Assembly (NCBI GenBank): GCA_016839905.1
Contig: JAEOTJ010000346.1
Location: 1-29,916 of the forward strand
Origin: Promethearchaeota archaeon
GTDB taxonomy: Archaea; Asgardarchaeota; Lokiarchaeia; Sigynarchaeales; SOKP01
Reading direction: 5' to 3'
DNA length: 29,916 nucleotides
The notes under the pieces are model-generated. The model worked only from the letters and a program-made list of their open reading frames with translations. It did no database searches and was not told the DNA's origin. The position numbers and the translations under genes were made by a program. Of the stretch, positions 23,206-29,916 are shown piece by piece (the first letter of the stretch is position 1; each line of letters begins with the position of its first letter).

Positions 23206-23703
23206 ATGGAAAAGATTGAAGGTTATGCTTATCTTTTAGGTGATGATATTAATACGGACGATATTGTACCAAGCCATACTTTGACTATTCGTGATCCTAA
23301 AGAAATGGCGAAATATACTCTTGAATATATTGACCCTAATTTCGTTAAAAATATTGATAAAGGTAATATTATAATCGCTGGTGAGAATTTTGGTACTGGT
23401 AGCTCAAGAGAAGAAGCTGTAAATGTTTTTAAAATTCTTGGAATTAAAGTTATTATCGCAAGGTCATTTGCTAGAATCTATTTTAGAAATTTAATTAATG
23501 TGGGAATCCCTGGACTAACCTTAAATTGGGATGATCAATCTTTTTCTAATGAAGATAAGTTAGAAATCTCTCTTAAAGAGGGTATTATAAACAACAAAAC
23601 AAAAAATATACGAATAGAATTTGTAAAAATTCCTGAATTTTTAGCAGGAATTCTGGATTCTGGGGGGAGCTTAAACCTTTTAAAGAAAAAGTTAGGAATA
23701 TGA
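23206..23703 (+). CDS. leuD: 3-isopropylmalate dehydratase / homoaconitase small subunit
   Basis: The 165-residue small subunit completes the LeuCD-type heterodimer. It has GDDINTDDIVPSHTLT at about residues 12-27, GTGSSREEAV near 67 (the conserved serine and arginine that bind substrate), and ARSFARIYFRNLINVGIP near 88-105. In characterised archaeal enzymes the loop after NTDxIxP helps set substrate choice, with tyrosine-leucine motifs (YLR or YLV types) recalled for homoaconitase and isopropylmalate forms. Here the position reads SHTLT, which matches neither, so the substrate remains open. The gene starts 3 bases after the leuC stop, led by a good Shine-Dalgarno site, and ends 5 bases before a convergent HD gene. 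Confidence 0.88.
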   Translation: MEKIEGYAYLLGDDINTDDIVPSHTLTIRDPKEMAKYTLEYIDPNFVKNIDKGNIIIAGENFGTGSSREEAVNVFKILGIKVIIARSFARIYFRNLINVGIPGLTLNWDDQSFSNEDKLEISLKEGIINNKTKNIRIEFVKIPEFLAGILDSGGSLNLLKKKLGI

Positions 23704-23708
23704 TTAAA

Positions 23709-24245
23709 TTACATCAAATCTTTAATTTCTCTCTGAATTTCTTCAATTCTTTTTTTAGATTTCATTAGAATTTTACTTTTACCATATTTTCGAAACCATC
23801 TATCAAATCGTCTTTTAATTGTTACTTCTCTTGTTCCTGCCATCATTTTATCGGCCAAACATACAATTTTTTCTTCAATTGTTTTAGGGAGGTAATCTTT
23901 TTCTGGTAATCCTAATGCTTTCGCATCTTCTTTATCTAATCCTCCTAAAATATGAGTTTCACATATACGCCCTATCTCCTTTGGCATCCCCCTCTCACGT
24001 AAGATTTTTCCACCAATTAAAGCATGATCAAATCCATGCGTTTTTAATCTTCCAATATCATGTAATAATGCTCCAATTTCAATTAGATCTTTATTAATTT
24101 CAACATTCTTAATTTTATTAGCAATGTTTAAAGCCTTTTCTGCCACACTAAGAGAATGTTGGCAAATAATATCTTGAAGTTTTAATTCTCGGAATAATTC
24201 TAGAATAAATTCTCTATCCGGTAAAAGGGGTTCATTTTTTACCAT
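23709..24245 (-). CDS. HD-domain metal-dependent phosphohydrolase
   Basis: The 178-residue protein shows the HD metal ligands in order: His30 (CQHSLSVA), His62-Asp63 (HDIGR), His74 (DHALIGG), His98 (ETHILGG), and an Asp further on (CLADKMM). The whole is a single HDIG-type domain with a basic helical tail (KIKNVE, RFDRWFRKYGKSKILMKSKKR). It resembles a short archaeal HDIG protein family (TIGR00295-like by memory). Substrates may be nucleotides or other phosphoesters; nothing here selects one. The arrangement is convergent with leuD and divergent from the large membrane gene, so it is probably monocistronic. Confidence 0.82.
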   Translation of the reverse strand: MVKNEPLLPDREFILELFRELKLQDIICQHSLSVAEKALNIANKIKNVEINKDLIEIGALLHDIGRLKTHGFDHALIGGKILRERGMPKEIGRICETHILGGLDKEDAKALGLPEKDYLPKTIEEKIVCLADKMMAGTREVTIKRRFDRWFRKYGKSKILMKSKKRIEEIQREIKDLM

Positions 24246-24362
24246 TATAATAATAAATTAAATAATTAAAATTAAGTTTTAGTTATTGAATAAGTTGAGA
24301 TAAGTTAAAGTAATAATAATAAAACAGATTTATATTCCTTAGAATTTAAATAATTAGCCTAC

Positions 24363-24370
24363 TTATATAA
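24363..24370 (+). promoter_or_regulatory. Putative TATA box of the 713-residue membrane protein gene
   Basis: TTATATAA lies 56-63 bases before the ATG at 24426 in the 180-base divergent gap between the HD gene and this gene. Position and form fit an archaeal TATA box with a leader of about 30 bases. AT-richness makes this tentative. Confidence 0.35.
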
Positions 24371-24425
24371 CTAAGATAAAAAAATCTATTATGTTCCTTC
24401 ACAAATTTACCATTAAGTCCTGCAT

Positions 24426-26567
24426 ATGAATAAAGAATCTAGAATATTAGTATCTATTATTTATTTACTTTTTTTAATACCTATATTTATTCTTGCTATT
24501 GTATATTCTATATACATGGAATCTAGAATGGTAGGGATGCTTATCTATTTTCCTCTAAGTATCTCTTTAGGAATATATTTTATTTTCCTCTGGTTGAAGA
24601 TAAAATTAGAAAATTTAGGCTTTTTACAAAGGAAAACAAAAAAAAGTAAAAACTCAATTATCTTAAAAAAGAGAAGAAAATTAATACTCCAACTACTTTT
24701 TTTATTACTCTTTATTTTAATTACAATTTATTATTATTGTTTTATAATAGATAATATTAGGACTTATCCATCATCTTCTTATCTCGATCGCTCTGTATGG
24801 ATCTTACCTTTAATGATATTATTAACTTTAGATCTTCTATTCAGTTGTATTGTTGTCTCTAATTATTTAGATTTTGCTAATGAATTAAGAAAAAACAAAT
24901 CCATATATGAAAAAAGGGAGTTAAATAAAATAGATATCCTCCTAAATATAAGACTCTTAAGAGAGAAAGCTAACAATGAATTAATTATAGAAAATTTAAC
25001 AGAGGCATTAGATTCATTTAAAAAAGCTCGGGCATTAGTGTATTCTTTTGTTAAATTTGAAAAGGGAGCTAAATTCATTAATGATGATGAAGGAATCCCA
25101 TCAATCAAAGATAGCGAGTTAAGCGACATTTATTTAGAAATAAAAGATTCCATTGAAAAAATAGAGAGATTAATGGAAGAAAACCTATATAAAGAAGTGA
25201 AATTCAATTTAAAAAAAGCAAATGAAATTCAGAATGATAATGAATTAAAAGAATCCATAATGAAATTAAAAAATATTTTAAAAGCTACGGCAAAATTACC
25301 CAACACTCAAGAATATCAAAAATTAAAAACCCAAATCAAAAACTGTAATGATAATATAATCTTGTCTAATATTAAAAAAAAAATAACTGAAGGCAATATG
25401 TATTTGGAAAAAAATCAAGTCGAAATAGCTGTAAAATCTTATCGCAATGGGTTATCAATGTTAGGGAATATTTTTAATATCAAGACTCGTGAAAACGAGA
25501 GAAAAAAGCTAGAAAACAAAGTAAATCAAGCTTATATCAATTTAATAAACTCACTAGTTCTTAATGCCAATACTTTATATAATGATCTCGACTTTAATGG
25601 TTCAATTTCCAAATTAAAGCAGGCAAAAACCATTATTAAAAAAATAGATGATTCAGACTTAAAGACTACCCAATATGAGTTAATAAAAAAAAAAAAACTT
25701 GAAACTAGAATTTTAAAGATAAAGAGTACTATTTTAGATTTAGGTACAAAATTTGCTCGATTGCAAGTTATTGAACTTGTTGAAGAATGTAAAGAGAAGG
25801 AAGATTTAATAATAACAACTATTATGGAGATGATTGAAAGTAATGAAATTCATGCTAAATATTTTAAAAGTAGTCAAGCCGTAGCCTTTAATCAACAAGA
25901 AATTATAGATGATTTTGATAAATTAAGGGTAGCTATAAATCCCGTAATTATCCCTGAAGCACTTAAGATGTGTGTTGTATGCAGAGGCAAAATAAAAAAT
26001 TTATTAGTTGAATGTTCAGAATGCGAGGCTTTATACCATCTGAAGTGTGCAAAATCACTAAAAAATAAAGAAGAGGGATGTTTCCAATGTCACGCTAATT
26101 TCCCACCTTTACCCGAATTACCTCCTGAAGAAGAGCAAGGAGATCCTGTCATCATCTCTGTTCGAAAAATTGGATATCAGACCTCATTGCTCTTAAATCC
26201 TGATAATATTCAACATAAAAATCCCACAGCTCAATTCCTTCAGCTTAAAAAAAATCTACAAGATGAGCTTCGGCACAAAGTTTCGTCCCAGTTCCATGAA
26301 TCCTTTAAATCTCCGATTGAAAATCTATATGATAGTATCTCTCATTTGAACAGTAAAAATTTAGAGAATTTAGAAGAAATTAAAAAGGAACAAAAAAAAA
26401 TCTTTGCAGATATCAATAATAAATTGGCAAAATTACAAGACGCGCAAGACGAAATACGATGGTTTAACCCAGTAACTAATAAAAAGAGGATTTTTTGTCC
26501 TGATTGTGGGAATGATATAATTGAAGAGAATCAAGCGATTTGTGAAAAGTGTGGCTTAGAATTATAA
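24426..26567 (+). CDS. Membrane protein with long helical region, PHD-like zinc finger and C-terminal zinc ribbon
   Basis: The 713-residue product starts with two hydrophobic segments (about 7-30 and 34-55), a basic loop, and two more (about 82-105 and 122-148), probably four membrane helices. A long charged helical region, roughly 160-490, has repeated alanine- and leucine-rich helices (LTEALDSFKKARALV) resembling TPR-like or coiled-coil repeats. At residues 516-555 comes Cx2C-x10-Cx2C-x4-H-x2-C-x10-Cx2C, a C4HC3 cross-brace pattern as in eukaryotic PHD fingers or RING variants. A second helical region follows, then CPDCG and CEKCG in the last 24 residues. The finger likely faces the cytosol. 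The pattern suggests a protein- or ubiquitin-pathway-like binding role, but the function is unknown. Confidence 0.72.
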   Translation: MNKESRILVSIIYLLFLIPIFILAIVYSIYMESRMVGMLIYFPLSISLGIYFIFLWLKIKLENLGFLQRKTKKSKNSIILKKRRKLILQLLFLLLFILITIYYYCFIIDNIRTYPSSSYLDRSVWILPLMILLTLDLLFSCIVVSNYLDFANELRKNKSIYEKRELNKIDILLNIRLLREKANNELIIENLTEALDSFKKARALVYSFVKFEKGAKFINDDEGIPSIKDSELSDIYLEIKDSIEKIERLMEENLYKEVKFNLKKANEIQNDNELKESIMKLKNILKATAKLPNTQEYQKLKTQIKNCNDNIILSNIKKKITEGNMYLEKNQVEIAVKSYRNGLSMLGNIFNIKTRENERKKLENKVNQAYINLINSLVLNANTLYNDLDFNGSISKLKQAKTIIKKIDDSDLKTTQYELIKKKKLETRILKIKSTILDLGTKFARLQVIELVEECKEKEDLIITTIMEMIESNEIHAKYFKSSQAVAFNQQEIIDDFDKLRVAINPVIIPEALKMCVVCRGKIKNLLVECSECEALYHLKCAKSLKNKEEGCFQCHANFPPLPELPPEEEQGDPVIISVRKIGYQTSLLLNPDNIQHKNPTAQFLQLKKNLQDELRHKVSSQFHESFKSPIENLYDSISHLNSKNLENLEEIKKEQKKIFADINNKLAKLQDAQDEIRWFNPVTNKKRIFCPDCGNDIIEENQAICEKCGLEL

Positions 26568-26713
26568 TAAAAGAAAAATAACAAGGTAATTCTATTTCTT
26601 TTTCATATATAATAAAAATGAATCATTAGTGGACTTTTAATTATTGAATATGTTGAAATAAGCCAAATTAAAGAAGAATGTTTAAATAAATTGTAAAATA
26701 TTATTTTATTTTT

Positions 26714-27205
26714 CTATATATCTCTATAAGGACCAGAGCATAATCCTCCAGCTAATCCTCCAGCTAATCCTCCGGCGAATGCACTTAATATTCCTGCAGT
26801 TGTTGGAACTAAATGAATCTCTGAGAATAAATAAAATACATCTTCTCCAATTGCAATTCCAATAAAAATCCAAAGCAGAAGTACAATGGATACAGTAATA
26901 ACACTAACTAATAATCCTCTTTTTAAGCCCTTACCAATAGCTCCCGCTACAAAACCAATAAATATCCAAGCGAGAAATCGTGGAGCAAAGAAATCAAAAA
27001 TTGTCTTTCCTTCCGTTAAAAATACAATAAAAATGTTAAATTGAAAATTATCCTCAAATATTTTATATAGTGCTTTTATCGGTCTTTTTCCAAAATAACC
27101 TTGGATTTCTATAAAAGTTTCCCACATTGTAAAAGCACCAACTGCAAATACAGATAATAACGTTCCGATGATGACACCAATCAATAAGCGATAATCCACT
27201 TTCAT
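26714..27205 (-). CDS. Small multi-spanning membrane protein (163 aa)
   Basis: Hydrophobic segments occur at the N-terminus (LLIGVIIGTLLSVFAVGAF), around residues 72-93 (FLAWIFIGFVAGAIG), around 98-118 (SVITVSIVLLLWIFIGIAIG), and at the glycine-rich C-terminus (AGGLAGGLAGGLC). Together these give probably four helices. A hydrophilic stretch after the first helix (GYFGKRPIKALYKIFED) could be a loop. I do not recognise the family. The gene faces the preceding 713-residue gene (convergent, 146-base gap) and diverges from the S2 gene. The start at 27205 is preceded by AT-rich DNA with no visible Shine-Dalgarno site. Confidence 0.6.
   Translation of the reverse strand: MKVDYRLLIGVIIGTLLSVFAVGAFTMWETFIEIQGYFGKRPIKALYKIFEDNFQFNIFIVFLTEGKTIFDFFAPRFLAWIFIGFVAGAIGKGLKRGLLVSVITVSIVLLLWIFIGIAIGEDVFYLFSEIHLVPTTAGILSAFAGGLAGGLAGGLCSGPYRDI
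26741..26776. repeat. Three tandem 12-bp repeats
   Basis: TAATCCTCCAGC occurs twice and TAATCCTCCGGC once, in register from 26741 to 26776. On the coding strand this specifies a repeated Gly-Gly-Leu-Ala unit near the end of the last membrane helix of the 163-residue protein. It is a small in-frame slippage repeat. Confidence 0.75.
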
Positions 27206-27466
27206 TTTAAATTCTTATTTTAAATTAATTATAATATGATTAATTTAATTAAATAATATAAATAATTTTACTTCTCGCTTTAAAAAAAATATAATTGAAA
27301 TAGTAAGAATCTTCAATTTTTAGAATTAAGTTTTGCTGTTAATTGAATCTATGAATTATTTAACAATTTCTAATTTATAGATTCAAAAAAATATTAAAAT
27401 TATAAAATATTCAATAATATTATCTTTAAATTGTTAAAATTATTCAATTAATATCAGGTTTCTATA

Positions 27467-28297
27467 TTGGCTAAAAAGAAAAAACAATCAAAAACAGAAG
27501 AAACAGAAAAACCAGAGGAGGATAAAATCGAATCACCCAAAATTGAAGATTTTAATTTTGAAGAAGATTTTCAAGATGACCTAGATTTAGAAGAAGAATT
27601 GGAGCTTTTAGATACAGATGATTTAAAAGTAGAGCTCGATGATAAAAAATCTGGTATAATTAATAAATATGAAGCTGAAAAACAATTATTTCTTAGTTCT
27701 GGCATCCATATTGGAACAAAATTATTAACTGGTGATTTTCGGAAACAAAATTTTTATTATCGACAAACTAACTATGGTTTATGGGTTATTGATATTCAAA
27801 AAACATCAGAAAGGATTAAAATTGCGGCAAATTTCTTAAGTAAATTCGTGGAAGAACAAAGTAATAAAGTAATTGTTTGCTCAGTTCGGCGTTATGGTAA
27901 AGAACCTGTTAAAAAATTTTGTGAAGTTCTAGGATGTCGAGCTATTACTACTCGTTTTATCCCAGGTTCTCTCACAAATCCCATTATTGAAACTTATATA
28001 AAAGATGCCGCTGTAGTAGTTATCGTGGACCCCCATGCTGATAAAGTAATCTTACGAGAAGCACAATTAGCACGAGTTCCTGTTGTGTCTTTATTTGATA
28101 CGGATGATACATTCTCTGGTATAGATTTTACCATTCCAGCTAATAATCGAGGAAAAAAAGCTCTTGGATTAGTTTTTTGGTTATTAGCAAAACAAATAAT
28201 GCTTAAATTAGGTAAAATTTCAAGTGAAGATGAATTTCAATACACTTTAGATGAATTTACCTCTAAAATTACTCCTGTATATCGCCAAACAGCATAA
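27467..28297 (+). CDS. rps2: Small-subunit ribosomal protein S2 (archaeal type) with acidic N-terminal extension
   Basis: The 210 C-terminal residues match archaeal/eukaryotic-type S2 (uS2): SSGIHIGTKLLTGDF near residue 77, YGLWVIDIQKTSERIKIAANF, a conserved GSLTNP motif, VVVIVDPHADK, AQLARVPVVSLFDTDD, and IPANNRGKKALGLVFWLLA. The protein helps bind mRNA at the small-subunit neck. Unlike usual S2 proteins it begins with about 65 extra residues, lysine-rich at first (MAKKKKQSKTEET) and then strongly acidic (EEDFQDDLDLEEELELLD). The start is TTG at 27467; the extension is in frame with no break and looks disordered. The usual archaeal neighbours (S9, L13, enolase, RNA polymerase N) are absent, so S2 stands alone here. 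Confidence 0.92.
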   Translation: MAKKKKQSKTEETEKPEEDKIESPKIEDFNFEEDFQDDLDLEEELELLDTDDLKVELDDKKSGIINKYEAEKQLFLSSGIHIGTKLLTGDFRKQNFYYRQTNYGLWVIDIQKTSERIKIAANFLSKFVEEQSNKVIVCSVRRYGKEPVKKFCEVLGCRAITTRFIPGSLTNPIIETYIKDAAVVVIVDPHADKVILREAQLARVPVVSLFDTDDTFSGIDFTIPANNRGKKALGLVFWLLAKQIMLKLGKISSEDEFQYTLDEFTSKITPVYRQTA

Positions 28298-28645
28298 AAC
28301 TTTATTTCTCTTTCTATTTAAATTTCTTTCAGATATTTTTAAGGTATACCTTTGTTTTTAAATTAAATTAATCTAATAGTGATTTATATTAAATTATTCA
28401 ACTATTTCAAAGATATAAAAAAACCTTTTTTTTTCTTTTTTAAAATGTTAGAATTTTTGAAGTTTTTTGCTTTTTAAGTCTTCATTTTAAAAGTTTAAAA
28501 AAATACTTTGTAATTACTTCTATTTAAATATGATCTCATTATTATTCTATCGAATCAGATATTATAAGTCATATTAAACTGGGAAAAAAAAATAAGGGGA
28601 TGTGGTATATAGGGAAAAATAAATGAAAAATATTTTTTAATTTAA
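28298..28645. other. Gene-free region between S2 and the transposase area
   Basis: The stretch is AT-rich with no convincing coding frame. It contains the T-tract listed at 28426-28441. A short G-richer patch (AAGGGGATGTGGTATATAGGG, about 28593-28613) lies nearer the transposase side. I could not assign it. Confidence 0.4.
28426..28441 (+). terminator. Split T9-C-T6 tract, probable terminator of rps2
   Basis: Nine T, one C and six T occur 129 bases after the S2 stop, on the sense strand, with no gene between. This suits an archaeal oligo-T terminator, although the distance is long; an intervening leader or 3' UTR is possible. Confidence 0.45.
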
Positions 28646-28696
28646 ACTAAAAAAGAGGGATTAAAGACGAGTCTAAATAATAAAGGTTTAGATTCA

Positions 28697-28861
28697 TTGG
28701 AAAAGGATGGACAACCTTTATTTTTAAATGAATTTATCATTGGAGATGTAGAAAATAATATCGAAGATTTAAGTTCTCTTCCTGAAAAAGATACTATTAA
28801 ATTATCATTTTATAATCCAGTAACTGATAAATCGGATTTTATTATTATAAAAAGAGTATGA
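28697..28861 (+). pseudogene. Short frame next to the transposase; possible gene remnant
   Basis: The frame is open from 28646 to TGA 28859-28861, with TTG 28697 the first usable start (54 residues). The product is hydrophilic and coding-like (GDVENNIEDLSSLPEKD, then LSFYNPVTDKSDFIIIKRV). The frame ends 14 bases before the transposase stop on the other strand. It may be the surviving fragment of a gene cut by the transposon or a small gene of its own. The family was not recognised. Confidence 0.3.
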
Positions 28862-28875
28862 TCTTTGAATAATAG

Positions 28876-29916
28876 CTAACTTTTTAATTCTTCCAAAACA
28901 CTTGGAGCTATGATGAAAGGGCACTCCAGATAATGTTTCAGCCTCATGCCCAGAGTTTCAACAGTTCGCATCCCGAATTGTGTCCGGTACAGCTTATTGA
29001 TTTTTCTCATGGTTGCTTCATCAACTACTTTTATGGCTTTAAAATCTTTTAATGCGGGATTTTGCTCAATCAACACTTGGAAGCGAAAAATTTGTTCCTC
29101 ACACTTAATTAGTGTATTTACGGCACTTTTGAGCCAAGAATGACAATTCTCAGTCACCAGTGCTAATAGAAATGTTAAAGAACTTCTTTTTGATGGTGAA
29201 AGACGAAATTGATAATAGAATTTCGTCATTATCCGTCGGATTGACCGAAGCCACGGGAATTGTTTTAACGCTTTTCGTAATACTCGTTTCTCGTATTTAT
29301 CCATATTTATTGGGTTCATTAAAACTAAATATTTGGTATCCTGAAACCCAGATTTTAAGTCTTCTAAATTCTTACGATATGAACGGATTATTGTTCTCCA
29401 TGCTCTATAAGTCCTCAATTTAAAAGACTCAAGACTCTTAGCTGTGAGGCCACGTGCAGGTAAGAGATAAAAACATCTTTCTTTCAATAGATCCGCACCC
29501 TTCCAGTGAATAATTGATAAATTACTTAAATACGCAAGGAGATCAGCTTGTATCTTAGAGGGATTGCTAATTGAAAAAATAGAGCGGAGCTTCAAGTAGA
29601 CTTGCCAAGCTTGTTTAGAATCGGTAAATTTAAATTCTTTTGGGTTCAAAATCCGGCCTTTCGCTTCAATTTCTAAAGATATACGGCCTAAAAACGCTAA
29701 TTCATTAATTTCCTGTTGATATTTCTCGTTTTTTAGCCTCGTCAACTCTTTTAACAACCCCCTGTTTAAAAGTTGAGAAGCGTGGAAAGCACATTTTAGA
29801 ATTTGCCCTTCGGTAAAAAATTGTCTCACACCAGCTTCTAAGCGGTCTGAAAAGTCAATGGTAACGTAATCAATCGGTCCTAGCCATTCTATTAATTTTT
29901 CAACGAAAAATGCCGT
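28876..29916 (-). mobile_element. DDE transposase gene, ISL3-like, 5' end outside window
   Basis: The minus-strand frame runs from TAG at 28876-28878 to the window end without a stop; the visible part is 346 residues. Upstream of the GTG at 29829 the frame is still clearly coding (TAFFVEKLIEWLGPIDYVTIDFSDRLEAG), so that codon is not the start. The Asp in VTIDFSDR, then CAFHASQLLNRGL, and the C-terminal DEATMRKINKLYRTQFGMRT resemble the second Asp, the DxFH-type helix and the Glu-containing end of ISL3-family enzymes. It would cut and paste an insertion sequence. The inverted repeats could not be identified: the right side is outside the window and the left side is within about 28862-28875 or further left. 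Family placement is tentative; the transposase nature is good. Confidence 0.65.

Noticed and set aside
24283..26663. 22-bp direct repeats (24283-24304 and 26642-26663) flanking the PHD-like gene
   Set aside because: Twenty of 22 positions agree, but in DNA this AT-rich about one or two such pairs are expected by chance in 30 kb, and no inverted ends or target duplication are present.

Overview
The window is AT-rich, gene-dense archaeal DNA. It resembles an Asgard archaeon of the Lokiarchaeota type. This placement is an inference from gene content: an archaeal-type ribosomal protein S2, many TTG starts, few Shine-Dalgarno sites, T-tract terminators, a giant Asp-rich surface protein, many zinc-ribbon proteins, a CBS protein with a probable roadblock/longin-like tail, and a membrane protein with a PHD-like finger. 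No rRNA, tRNA or CRISPR array was seen.

Layout. Positions 1-280 hold the 3' part of a PIN-domain gene. Positions 555-3268 carry adenylate kinase, type I 3-dehydroquinate dehydratase (aroD) and a GH57 glycosidase, all on +. Positions 3413-6358 are a minus-strand block: a 56-residue zinc ribbon, a bacterial-type shikimate kinase (aroK), a methyltransferase with a frameshifted tail, and an Asp-rich membrane protein ending at an 18-base T-tract. Positions 6709-10307 (+) hold the CBS protein, shikimate dehydrogenase (aroE), a DUF362 protein and a coiled-coil/zinc-ribbon gene with an in-frame TGA. Positions 10593-18404 encode a 2603-residue secreted repeat protein. Then come two minus-strand zinc proteins, a thymidylate kinase, an M28 membrane peptidase coupled to a LeuC/LeuD-type dehydratase pair, a convergent HD-domain gene, the 713-residue PHD-like membrane protein, a small membrane protein, ribosomal protein S2 with a long acidic extension, and a transposase running off the right end.

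Three shikimate-pathway enzymes (aroD, aroK, aroE) lie within 7.2 kb, but in separate transcription units. The LeuCD pair adds branched-chain or 2-oxoacid elongation chemistry. Adenylate and thymidylate kinases supply nucleotides.

The most notable finding is in adenylate kinase. Its reading frame is broken by a TGA directly after the P-loop lysine. A 30-nt insertion there folds into a bulge-helix-bulge-like structure: a 9-bp inner stem, a 4-bp central helix and two 3-nt bulges. Cutting both bulges between their second and third bases removes exactly 30 nt and restores an uninterrupted 215-residue enzyme. This looks like an archaeal splicing-endonuclease intron inside an essential protein gene. 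Other points of interest are a thymidylate kinase lacking the Walker A lysine, recently duplicated 492-bp units in the giant gene, a zinc-ribbon module shared by two loci, and a structured GC-rich islet near 6470-6560.
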